From assembly GCF_019649055.1 (NCBI RefSeq), contig NW_026570225.1, forward strand, positions 2,542,001-2,606,000: a DNA stretch of 64,000 nucleotides, given 5' to 3'. The notes under the pieces were generated by a model that searched no databases, was not told where the DNA came from, and saw only the letters and a program-made list of their open reading frames with translations. The stretch's first letter is position 1, and every line of letters starts with the position of its first letter. Source of the DNA: Paramacrobiotus metropolitanus. Its lineage: Eukaryota; Tardigrada; Eutardigrada; Parachela; Macrobiotidae. This document shows positions 48,486-59,500 of this stretch, one piece after another. A program made the position numbers and the translations under genes.

Positions 48486-49980
48486 TTATTTGTGGTGCAG
48501 TTTGAAGTACTCGCGGCTGTCGTCCGGAGTGGGAGCAATGCTGGGCGCCCCTGGTTTCCAGTCAGCCGGACAAACATCTCCGTACTCGTTATTGAACTGC
48601 AGCGCTTCCAAAACCCGCTTCGATTCATCCACCGAACGCCCCACTGCCAGATCATTGACAGTAATGTGACGCAGGATTCCCTTCGGATCAATAATGAACA
48701 ATCCTCTGTTTAAAACACAATTAATCAGACTAAGAAAACCAAAACGCAAGAATACGAGAACTCAGAACACCAACCAGCTACTGGTAAACTGCCGGCATCA
48801 GGAAAGAACTCGAATTATAAGGGAAAAACTTCAATAAATACCTGACTGAATGTCCGAGCTCATCATCAAATACGCCATAGTCTCTGGCTATATTCCTAGT
48901 AATGTCCGAAAGCAACGGGATGCGCACATTCCCCACACCGCCTTTGTCACGCGCCATAGTGGCCCTACAAAACAAAATCATTTATAGTCAGACTAATCAG
49001 CATAAGCCGGACTGGCAAGTTTTACTACTAGCCAGTCTAGCCCAGTACCGGACGTTCCAAATTAAATTCGTTCAGTAAATTAAATTCGTTAACTATATAA
49101 AATAAAACCAGTTAAACAAATTAACTAATTAAATTAATTATATTTCTCGTTTCGTACCATGCCAGATGTGAGTATTTCGAGTCCACAGAGCACGCCAACA
49201 CTTCGCAGTCGATCTCCTGAAATTCCTTCAAGCGTTCTGAGAAGGCAATAATCTCCGTAGGACAGACCTAAAACGCCATAATTTAAACATGGATATTTAG
49301 CGTTTTCCTTCTAGCATCTCCAATAAACAAATAAACTACACATACGAGAAAAGCCTTACATAAGTAAAATCCAGTGGGTAGAACAACAAGATGAGATATT
49401 TCCCTTTGTAGGACTTAAGGCTGATTTCCCTAGAAGCAGCTCACGGTCAGACTCAGAATACCATGAGTAAATGCTAGACAATTTTCGCACACAGAAGTGT
49501 CATTGCAGGCCTACTTACCGAAAAACACCATCCACAACAGCTGGAACGGCGCTAAAATCCGGCGCAGGTTTACCAACTATAAAAATTTCACAATGCTCTA
49601 CCGAGCTTTGTCTTATGCAATGCTAGTCGACCGTCGTACCTCGGGCTCGCGAACTATATGCCCCCGAGCAAGATGCCCCGAAATTGAAAGGGCCAGGGGC
49701 CAGCGAAGAGCCATTTTGCTTCGATAGGGATCCGAATGTTCCAGTCCATGTCACTGGCGAATCGAACAAGCCCGTGGTGCGCGAAGGTTCGACGGGCGAA
49801 GTGGATCCTATACATGTACAATACAAGTCTATTCATCACTTCAGTCTGCAGATACCATAATTACAGTTATTCTATTAATTACTGCAGATTTCGAACACTC
49901 AAGCACTTACGTTTGCGTTTTGCATTTCGCTGATCAATCTGACCGTGAGACGTGCTCCCGAACATGGCGTTGCGGTTCAT
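48486..49980 (-). CDS. PRDX: Typical 2-Cys peroxiredoxin (PRDX1/2 type)
   Basis: A thiol peroxidase that reduces hydrogen peroxide using thioredoxin. Six exons join in frame (49980-49911, 49576-49519, 49429-49360, 49267-49158, 48964-48842, 48705-48486), giving 216 residues. The peroxidatic Cys lies in [16 protein letters not shown], the resolving Cys in [13 protein letters not shown], and the catalytic Arg follows in the usual place. Both features of hyperoxidation-sensitive peroxiredoxins are present: GGVG (in [16 protein letters not shown]) and a C-terminal YF (REYFKLHHK end). The first exon adds about 20 polar residues ([20 protein letters not shown]) with no signal or mitochondrial leader, so the protein is probably cytosolic. 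Intron 1 contains a plus-strand coding-like frame, described separately. Confidence 0.93.
49628..49851 (+). pseudogene. Coding-like open frame nested in peroxiredoxin intron 1
   Basis: On the plus strand, a frame opens after a TAG near 49627 and runs to a TAA near 49851. Its protein has ordinary composition ([39 protein letters not shown]), quite unlike intron translation, and the local GC content is raised. There is an acceptor-like TGCTAG just before it but no start ATG and no clear donor. It could be an exon of an overlapping gene or a retrocopied gene fragment. I do not recognise the family. Confidence 0.35.
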
Positions 49981-51484
49981 CGGATCTGCTTAGGTTGGTT
50001 TTGGTTGTACCTTGCAAAGATTGGGCGCGACCGAATATCGACTAACTCGCAATATCGTAACAAAATACGCATCGGAATCCAACCGATAACAGTTTAAAGA
50101 CTATATTCGGTTTGTGACTTTATCAAGTAATTTTCAAGGAGATAAAAATTGTTTTTATAGGCCATTCACGGTTCCGCGAAATTTTTTGGTGAAGTGAATG
50201 AAGCATCTATTCTTATGGGTTTCAAACTTTTAACGTACTGTTAACGCAAATAAACACCTGTACGAATGTACGAATACGGGTACAGTACTGTACGTGTGCG
50301 ATACGTGCTACAATGCAAGTCATCCCGATCATGATTGCACACTTTGTACAATACTACGTTGTTAATTAAGTAATTGTTCTAATAATTAACACAAGGTCAG
50401 TTTAATGATGTATCATAGATTCATAATACTAGTAAGTAATGTTTTCTACGACATGCATGCGATTACGTACGTATCAATATAGATATGTAAGTAAGACGTA
50501 CCCATGCTTTCCTTCTCCCAACAAATGAGTTATTAGTTAAAAAAATTAAGACTTTTGTACCGCTAAAAACAAAACTGGAAAGGCTGTTTTGTCGCTGGAA
50601 AGAAATACTAGAATTACAGTACTTAATTAAAATCATAATAATTAGCAAGTAAGAATGTACTCTAAAGTTTTACATAGATTATTATATCAATAAGTATTTC
50701 ATTTTACAAATAATAAATAACTTTTTATTGTACTTATCGCAGTTTCTTTGGGCTTATATTTGCCTTAATAACACGTTAACGCTTTCGAGCTCTCGGTGTA
50801 AACGTATTGCCGCTTGACGGATGCCGGGGCAAGTAGTCTACTGCGCCGCGCGATGTCCGTACGGTGCACTGACGACGAAAGGCAACCGCAGGTCGCTGGG
50901 CAGTTCAACACGAGCCGCGCCGGACACCACCAACGGAACGCAACCCCCAACCCGGATCGGAAGAAAAGGCCCAAATGACCGAATTGAAAGATATGCGAAT
51001 ACGAGAGATCATATTCAGACAAACGGACAATTTGTGCTGCTGCATATGATTTTTGACAATTGACAAAATAACGGTTGTAACGGATAGGGTGGGTGCTAAT
51101 TGCGAATTCAGGAAGGATCCGAAGTTAGGTGCAGAATGCGAATACATATGACTGATATGTGGCGTTGGAATCGGTGGGATCGCAACGGTGTATGTAGGAG
51201 ATGTAGAGCCGAATGCGGGTAAAGTCAAGGGTCATTCATGTCCGGAAGACGGGTGAGCATTCGTTGAGGGACTTGAGGCTAAACTGATTCCATGGAGTAC
51301 GTACGTGGGAAATGAGCATTGACATGGAAGAAAGCAAATGATTAGGCATGAATACAAGTTGGCACTAGCATGGAAATGATTAATAGGGTTTAAGTATTTA
51401 TTCATTGTTATAATTACTAGAATTGTACAAGCAGATTGAAGCAATTAAACAAAAATACCGCCTATCATAAAAGCGATTGCAGAT

Positions 51485-51590
51485 ACGTAGAGTTAGTATC
51501 GTACGTAGAGTAGAGTTAGTATTAGAGATAATAGCGCATTAGACATGATCGTAGTAGAGTTAGTATTAGAGATGATATTAGATGATTATT
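51485..51590. repeat. Imperfect tandem repeats, GTAGAGTTAGTATTAGAGAT
   Basis: Two near-full copies and one partial copy of the phrase follow each other with short diverged spacers. This is a low-copy minisatellite with no coding potential. Confidence 0.6.
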
Positions 51591-52883
51591 AGAAACAGAA
51601 ACGGCATCAACCGGTTGAGGAAGTCTCTATAACAGACAGCGGCTCATAAAACGCTTCCAACGCTAATTATGCAACATTTAAGGTTTACCTAAGCGATCTG
51701 TTGGTTTCGATATACTAGTAGTATTATATACAAAAACAAAATTAAAACTTGATAAGCAGCCAGCATGGTGATGTGCAGTAGTAGGGTACGCGGTTACTGT
51801 AATCTCCATAAGAGGTTTGATTTTATACTTTTGAAAAATTTATGCAAACGTTCCACTGCATCAGAGAGCACTCATCAGGCGAAAACAAAAGGTCAGCATG
51901 TAAATTATGGCTTAGGAATAAACCCTATCAATCATATACCCTTGCCAACAATGGAACGGTCTAAATGATTAAATCTATCGATTAACTGGATGAGTACTTA
52001 TTATGAAAAAATATTCTCACCGAAGAATCAGAGCATCAATGCAGAATTTGAATTGTTCGTTAAAAAAAAATTGTTCATAAAAACGCATATCAGTAAGATT
52101 TTTGAGAGTGATGGCCTTATGTGTAAAGTATCCTTTACTGAAGCGGTTAGCTTTTACGAGGGTATATAAAGTAAGCTGAATTAAAGAAAGCTGCGGCTGG
52201 TAATAGTAATTGCGTCAATAAACTAAAATAAAATATGAAAGTAATGGTAAATGAGTAAAATAGTATAAATTGAGTCATTATGTCCACTGGAGAACATTAG
52301 AAATTTTTGAGTAGTCGCATTACGGAATCTAAGATGCAAGTCAATAAACTCGAGTAAGCAAAAGTTACACAGCTAAATTAGTATTAGTTAAAAGTAGTGA
52401 ACTCGCAGTTGCCATTTTCTTACAACCTATCGTTAGTGAACTCGGACTTGCATTACTTTTAAGAATACTTGTGGGATAATTGATGCTCGCTCGATGTACC
52501 TTTTAAAGAATAAACAGATTTATTAAGACCGTTGCTCAATAATTCTGTCGCTCGTTACACATTGGAATTCAATAACCCAAAGATTTAATCTTACAAATGT
52601 TAACCATGTTATTTATGCAGTTCTAGCGAAATATTTATAGAACTGTAATCGTACGACAGCACGAAATAATTTTAACATGTTCTATTAAATTTATGAGCGA
52701 TTGAAGAAAAAAATTTATTATATAAAAGATTGTATACCATAATGCGCTGCCATGGCGACTGAAGATATAAGAAACAAAGGAGGGAAAACACACATAAGTA
52801 CGACTTAACGAGAACTGACTGTCATTAAGATACTAGTATATTGTACTTGAAATGTACGTAATGAAAATTTCAGATTCCGCAAG

Positions 52884-52986
52884 GTACTGTGTTGTCGAGT
52901 GGCACCTTTTCGTACAGTGAGTTATATGCTAATCGGATACGACTCACTGTACAAAAAGGTTCCAAGTTGACTCGACAACACAGTAA
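52884..52986. mobile_element. Hairpin MITE with TA target duplication
   Basis: The element folds almost completely on itself. The outer 14 bases CTGTGTTGTCGAGT are matched exactly by the reverse complement at the far end. The inner arms CCTTTTCGTACAGTGAGT and ACTCACTGTACAAAAAGG pair with a single mismatch, leaving a loop of about 20 bases. It is flanked by TA on both sides, as expected of Tc1/mariner-type insertion. Its length of about 100 bp and lack of coding capacity fit a non-autonomous miniature element. Confidence 0.75.
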
Positions 52987-53396
52987 TTTTTTAAGGAATT
53001 GTGTATATGAAAGCTGCAGTAAAATCTTCTGTGAAAGAAGTAGAGATCGAGTGAATTAAGGAAGAAATCCACACAATAGCGAACGTATACCAGGAGCTGA
53101 CCGTAAACAGAAAATTTTAGTAGATCCTATTTGCAGATTACCACTCGAGGAAGCCTAGAATAATACTAGTACGGTTAAATAAATTCCCTGATAAACATTA
53201 AAGGTCAGCCAGTGTAAGGAAGAGAACGAGCAATTGATGGGGAAGAAATATACGAACGATTACCCAATTAAGTACAGAATTCCTACGTTAGCACAACAGA
53301 CAGTTAAGATGATATAATAATAATACTAAGTAGTTATAATCATAAGGCTGGTTAGAAGGAATAAGTGAAAATAACGTTTATACTGTACGGCCGTTT

Positions 53397-53706
53397 AGGA
53401 GGTTATCATTGACTGTGCTAGCTTCGCCACGATCTTCTGCACAGTATCGGCAAGTAGTTCAACATCGCCGTCGTTGTTGACCATGGGAACGGAAACGTGT
53501 TCTCCTCTAGATACTCTATCGAATTTTGTCAAGTGCGTTTTCTGGCATTGTCCTTGACCGTAAAGAATATGATGTTCAGACGGGGATCGTGTGCGCTCAT
53601 AATGCCGGTATGTGCGCTGCAGTTCCTCGAACGCGGATTGAGGCAGCCAGCCTGCGGAATCCCATCCGAGCGAAAATATAAGTGGAACTGTTTGGGGATC
53701 GCTCTA
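53397..53706 (-). other. Coding-like frame without a start, possible 3' exon
   Basis: The minus strand is open from after a TAG near 53708 to a TAA near 53397, about 100 codons. Its last third (HVSVPMVNNDGDVELLADTV, then QKIVAKLAQSM) looks like genuine protein. A second minus-strand frame over 53529-53744 also looks protein-like (HDPRLNIIFFTVKDNARK), and the two meet near 53530, as if joined by a one-base frameshift. There is no early ATG and no family I recognise. It could be a decayed gene. Confidence 0.3.
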
Positions 53707-53711
53707 GGAAA

Positions 53712-54293
53712 ATGCGGTTGCAACACGCTGGAAATCCGCTCCACAACGATCTCTGGTCAGTGGATCCCATTGGTGACTGGTCATACTTAAATAAACATAA
53801 AGTACCGCGAGATTTTTTACGCAGACTTCGTCGCTACTTCCACATCCGGCCGCTGGAATATCTCAACGACACCGGTTCATATCGCATGTTCCACGTTGTG
53901 AATCAGTATTGTGATCTGGAGAAACTGGCCAAAAATGAGCAGAAAGCGGCGCTGCATAAAGCACGCAAAATGGAACTGGACTATCTGGCTATGATTTGGT
54001 TGTCCATTTGGGATCCGCGACTGGAAGCCAATGTGTGGCAGCTGCAGGAGATGGCCATGACTGACTGGTTCTTCTCTCGGACGGGGTGGAGCAATGCCAT
54101 TGGGGTGCGTGAATTGCTGACCCAGAACGAAGTGTACGCTATGGATAGTTTGTGGGATCACCGAGCGAAGCAGCGAGAAAAAGAGAACGAGGACGACGCG
54201 CAAGAAGCGGAGGAGTTGGAAGATTGGGTGCGATCCGGTGTGTCGGACGCGGTGTCCAGTCGTTTTAGCGAGAGTGGGATCGTGCACCATTGA
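53712..54293 (+). CDS. Unrecognised 193-residue protein
   Basis: A single open frame starts at ATG 53712 (MRLQHAGNPLHNDLWSVDPI). Codon choice and amino-acid composition look genuinely coding: many Trp, Tyr, Leu and Arg residues, and a helical mid-section (CDLEKLAKNEQKAALHKARK, then ELDYLAMIWLSIWDP). A strongly charged Glu/Lys/Asp helix (about residues 148-172) precedes the Ser-rich end. There is no signal peptide or clear membrane segment. I recognise no domain. A stop codon lies a few codons before the ATG in the same frame, so it is either a one-exon gene or the last exon of a spliced one. It converges with GGH. Confidence 0.55.
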   Translation: MRLQHAGNPLHNDLWSVDPIGDWSYLNKHKVPRDFLRRLRRYFHIRPLEYLNDTGSYRMFHVVNQYCDLEKLAKNEQKAALHKARKMELDYLAMIWLSIWDPRLEANVWQLQEMAMTDWFFSRTGWSNAIGVRELLTQNEVYAMDSLWDHRAKQREKENEDDAQEAEELEDWVRSGVSDAVSSRFSESGIVHH

Positions 54294-54425
54294 TATGTCG
54301 AGTGTGATAACATAATATGTTCGTGGAATTCAATAATTTGCATTTGTTCGTGGAGTTTGGCTAACCGTAAGTCCGAAGCGATATGTCGGTTTGTGGAATT
54401 CGATCAAATTTTGTGTTTTCATATA

Positions 54426-54431
54426 TTTATT
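54426..54431 (-). terminator. Candidate poly(A) signal for GGH
   Basis: AATAAA on the minus strand lies 108 bases past the GGH stop codon, in a plausible 3' UTR position. Confidence 0.45.
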
Positions 54432-54538
54432 GCAGATTATCGTAGCGCAATTGTATTACTCTACGCCATCTTGTTGCTTATCATCAAACTGTATACGCCC
54501 TGCAGGTAATCGATCCCTTCTATTTCTTCAGTTTTGCC

Positions 54539-56589
54539 CTAAAACAGATACATCTGATCGTAAATTGTAGCTTTGGAAAACATAGGATTCCAGTTGTATA
54601 TCGAATATTTGTCCTCCTCCTCTTGGTTCTGAAATCGTTGTTTATTCATCCTGGCTGCAATTAAATTTCTGGGATTAATATCGGCGGCAATGGTAAACTT
54701 AACAAAATTGCTTAAGGACGGATAGACTCAATCACCATCTCTTGTCAATACGATTTTGGTTGAGATACTAAAATGAAACATCGTACCTATTCGTTTTAGT
54801 AATTATTTTACGGTATAACTGCCTTACTCTGTGAAACGAAGAAATTTGCAAAATACTGTGAAGCTAAGATGGCGTGCTGGGAGTGCGAGTACGCTGATGG
54901 ATGGTGAAATTCAAAATGGGCCTTCTCGGGATGAAACTGAACTCCATAAAATGGATATTGCAGATCTACCAATAAAAATTATCCAGATAATTGGTAAAAA
55001 CGTTTAGTTACAGTATCTTTTCAGTTAAATCCAAGATTTCTAACAGGGAACAATCCTCATACCCTCTACCGCAGCTATAAAGGTCACTCCGTCTTGCGCG
55101 GTAGAATACGAAGTCGGGCGCAGTTTATCTTTTAAACCGGAAGCAGAAAAACTTGCTGGTGTAAGGCATTTCCTGTGGGAATTTGCTGTACTGCTTTCAT
55201 TGGCTAGAATATCCGTAACTTCTTTTGATGCCGGTGAAAACATTCTGGATAATTTGTAACCTACATACAAAGGCCTTCACAATTACCTCGTTCGAGAGTA
55301 GTACTAGAGACGTTCGAGAGTAGGACTTACTTCTATATTTTTGATTTTCGCTTTATAACGTTATAACGTTGATGAATACAAACAACCGCGTGAGATCATA
55401 TAATTATAGGATGATAAATTCAAAGTATCTGTTTTGCTTAAGCTTTTCAAAATTATCTCTGAAAGATGAATATGTACGTAGTTATATTGATCGTGAGGAA
55501 AGCTTTACACGGTCTGGCACTGTGTAACAATTACCAGTTACCGCTATAAAAAGAGTGTGTCCGGCAATAGCATGCGCATGTCATACGACGTCCGTAACAT
55601 AATAAGTTTTGCTATCCCTGTAATCGTATTGATATGAATATTGCAAAAACTAACCACTCGGGAACTGTAGTGGAAGACTAACGTTCTCAGCATTGCACGA
55701 TGTCAAAAAGCATCCATCAGCGGTTAGCACCGTAAGTAGCTCATATCCTAGGCAAGTCCCCCAGATCGGGAAATAATTTCCTTTGTCATTCATCTGCAGC
55801 ACACAAGCAACAAGCAGTGTGCAACTGAGTTTTTTTATTGCAGGTAATAGTTCTGACTTTTAAAAAAATATTGTAACTACCTCTTTCGCCATCGCGTATA
55901 GTAATTTTCCAGTTTGTGCGTAGCCGCTATCCGTTAACGAAACACCTCCTCCTGGGAACAGCACCCTTAAATAACACAAAAATTATCACTGTTATTACCG
56001 GTTTCTGTTTTATGATACATATATTGCTGCGATGCGTAAGTACAATATGCTCATTGTCAGTTCCGCAGTTTCCGAAATTACCTAATTTTTCGAGTATGTA
56101 CCGTTAATTGAAAAATCCCCGCTAATATAAAATTCTGACAGAAAACTTCCAATCAAATTTTGGAATTCCTTACCCGTTTATTTTTGACATAAGAGCGGTG
56201 TAATATTCTGGCGGTTGACTGAGTCTGAAATTATATTATAATTTAGCACAGATCATTTACACCGTGCCACTGATTCTTGATCATATGATTAATATCTAAT
56301 TTATCGATAAACCGAAATCATCAGGGTATCCAGTGTGAAACTGTCCTTTGTTTTCCCTACGTTATAATGGCTTTATAAAAAAACAATGTCTTAATCGAAA
56401 GGGTTGTGTCTGTATTTACAGCACTGGTACCACACGGGCCCCTGCACTTTCGATCCATTTCACATATGAAGCGGCAATGAAGGATGGCGTCGTTCTCGTG
56501 GACGTGGTGTATGTGCCGTATATTGATCGCAGTTTTTTGGCGTTGATATCCTGAGATAAAATTCCTACCCAGTCACAGACACAAGCCAT
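54539..56589 (-). CDS. GGH: Gamma-glutamyl hydrolase (folylpolyglutamate hydrolase)
   Basis: This class I glutamine-amidotransferase-fold peptidase trims polyglutamate tails from folates. Seven exons join in frame (56589-56420, 56224-56174, 55965-55881, 55793-55655, 55260-55063, 54965-54828, 54654-54539), giving 298 residues. Family stretches match in order: WVGILSQDI, YVKWIESAGARVVPV, ALMSKINGVLFPGGGVSL and FPIWGTCLGYELL (nucleophile Cys), then YPFYGVQFHPEKAHFEF (catalytic His). The end is QMYLF, as in relatives. The usual N-terminal signal peptide is missing. An acceptor-like TTTGTTTAG just before the first ATG suggests an unseen upstream exon that might supply it. The first two exons lie inside copy 1 of the tandem duplication at 55981-60653. 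Confidence 0.92.
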
Positions 56590-59500
56590 TAACTAAACAA
56601 ATCTACTTCCTTACGATAAACTGCGCCACTTATGCTAGAGACAAAATAAAAGTAGATGTAAACAAAGACCGACCAATAATTGGTTTATCATTCCGACCAT
56701 GGTCATCTGGGCAATCACGTAGCAATTTAGAAAGCAGCGGCTTCTCTAAAAATAAATTGTATACGTCACAAAAACACGGAAGAAAAATAATTTGTGAATT
56801 ATATAGAAGTCTATATATAAGGCAACGCCGCTTCCGTACTCGGAACCACGGAAGGAGCAGCAGCGCTAAACGAACTATTTTTGTTGCGCTAAGGAGTGTT
56901 TTTAATTCAATTGTATCCGTGTTCTATGAAACCAAGAAACTTTTCAAAATTTTGAGTTTAGAAATTAATGTACGAGTAATAAATACGAGTACGAAGTATA
57001 CTTTTGAGTGCACAACTCACAGCAATTGCATTGTACACTTATCTAATCGTAAGCTCAAAGGCGCATTTGCATGTATCTCGTATGTGTGGCCGTGCTGGAG
57101 AGATTTCTGACATGCAGGATCGACAGAAATATTATATGCAATTGTTCTTAAATATCTGGTGAATATATCTTCAATTTCTGGTGAATATATATATATGTTG
57201 TACAGATATACGTAATAACGTATCTATATAATCATAATTATACGTTCAGCAATTTCTTTATTGTATGGCTAACTACAGGTTTATAGTTCGAAAAGAAAAA
57301 ACGAGATCGAAAAATTGATCAATAGAGGTACTCGTATACATAAATGAGTCTTTTCGAATTATACGATTTGAATTGTTTTCATAGAGACGATTGGTAATAT
57401 TGTACAATATTACCACTAATATGCCTTACTTCTTACAGTTATTCGTTCGTTACATGTAACGCATAATTAACCGCAGTACTTATGGTCTTACGGAGATCGT
57501 CGAGATCAGGGATCAAGCTGGTTCCCACGAAAACGTCATGGAAATGAACCAGGATCATAAAACACTCAGACAAGATACTCTGCGAAATATCTGCATAGTA
57601 CTGGTGTTACATAGAAGTAGATAAAGTATAAATAATATTAATTTTGAGTATGAAGCAAGTATTTTCAGTTCTTAATGACTCAGTGTTTCTACCACGAAAA
57701 CACTATTAAGTATTACGAACTGTACTGGCGAACTGTACTGGCAAATACAGCTGCTGCTATGCCGTGGTCAGTGTGGTAGAAAATGGAAAACTGACATATT
57801 ACATTTGATGCAATATGGCACTACTGTAGCTTATCGGTTGGCTCGATCATTCAGAATCAGAGGATCCCAAACATAAATTATTACCGCGTGCGTTTGTCTA
57901 AACATACGCGCGCTAACAAAACACTACCAAAAAACTTACTCGTTAATTAAACTACTCATCTGCAATTTTAAAAGAACAAGAGAGTGCTAATATGAGTTAG
58001 TTTTTTCGGTGGTAATCGCTTTGTGAAAACACGCAAATTAGATTACGAAAATGTGCATGCAGTTAGAAAGGCTGGCCAGTTAGAAAAGCTTTTGGCTTCT
58101 GGACTTTGATTTTGCCAAATTCTTAATCGAATGGGCGATCTGCTTTGGGTCGACCTAATCGTGCAATTATGTTTATTTACAGTAATAGTAATTTATCTAT
58201 GCGCATGCGGTTGATCGAAATGATGTTTATATGTAAATATAAAATTGTCGTTTTCTGTTGCACATATACAGACCAGCTGCCGCAGAATTATCACTGTTAT
58301 TACCGGTTTCTGTTTTATGATACATATATTGCTGCGATGCGTAAGTACAATATGCTCATTGTCAGTTCCGCAGTTTCGAAATTACCTAATTTTTCGAGTA
58401 TGTACCGTTAATTGAAAAATCCCCGCTAATATAAAATTCTGACAGAAAACTTCCAATCAAATTTTGGAATTCCTTACCCGTTTATTTTTGACATAAGAGC
58501 GGTGTAATATTCTGGCGGTTGACTGAGTCTGAAATTATATTATAATTTAGCACAGATCATTTACACCGTGCCACTGATTCTTGATCATATGATTAATATC
58601 TAATTTATCGATAAACCGAAATCATCAGGGTATCCAGTGTGAAACTGTCCTTTGTTTTCCTACGTTATAATGGCGAAATCATCAGGGTATCCAGTGTGAA
58701 ACTGTCCTTTGTTTCCCTACGTATCTGGCTTTATAAAAAACAATGTCTTAATCCGAAAGGGTTGTGGCTGTATTTACAGCACTGGTACCACACGGGCCCC
58801 TGCACTTTCGATCCAGGATCACATATGAAGCGGCAATGAAGGATGGCGTCGTTCTCGTGGACGTGGTGTATGTGCCGTATATTGATCGCAGTTTTTGGTT
58901 GATATCCTGAGATAAAATTCCTACCCAGTCACAGACACAAGCCATTAACTAAACAAATCTACTTCCTTACGATAAACTGCGCCACTTATGCTAGAGACAA
59001 AATAAAAGTAGATGTAAACAAAGACCGACCAATAATTGGTTTATCATTCCGACCATGGTCATCTGGGCAATCACGTAGCAATTTAGAAAGCAGCGGCTTC
59101 TCTAAAAATAAATTGTATACGTCACAAAAACACGGAAGAAAAATAATTTGTGAATTATATAGAAGTCTATATATAAGGCAACGCCGCTTCCGTACTCGGA
59201 ACCACGGAAGGAGCAGCAGCGCTAAACGAACTATTTTTGTTGCGCTAAGGAGTGTTTTTAATTCAATTGTATCCGTGTTCTATGAAACCAAGAAACTTTT
59301 CAAAATTTTGAGTTTAGAAATTAATGTACGAGTAATAAATACGAGTACGAAGTATACTTTTTTGAGTGCACAACTCACAGCAATTGCATTGTACACTTAT
59401 CTAATCGTAAGCTCAAAGGCGCATTTGCATGTATCTCGTATGTGTGGCCGTGCTGGAGAGATTTCTGACATGCAGGATCGACAGAAATATTATATGCAAT

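Larger units (their letters stand above)
49981..53396. other. 3.4-kb AT-rich gene-poor interval
   Basis: No gene is supported. A GC-rich island at about 50770-50970 stands out, but its frames on both strands lack recognisable domains. Imperfect direct repeats based on GTAGAGTTAGTATTAGAGAT occur at about 51485-51590. The hairpin element at 52884-52986 is described separately. The left edge is the peroxiredoxin promoter. Confidence 0.4.

Noticed and set aside
50765-51228. GC-rich stretch with frames on both strands
   Set aside because: All six frames look equally random and none shows a motif. I describe it only as an island.
54464-54538. Apparent extra GGH exon (KTEEIEGIDYLQG frame)
   Set aside because: The GGH frame already stops in TTTTAG right after QMYLF, the normal family end. 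The preceding TTTTAG mimics an acceptor.
55981-57113. The 117- and 135-codon plus-strand frames present in both tandem copies (start MYTSQKHG)
   Set aside because: They occur twice only because the DNA is duplicated. One copy is changed by a homopolymer difference, and the composition is AT-driven.
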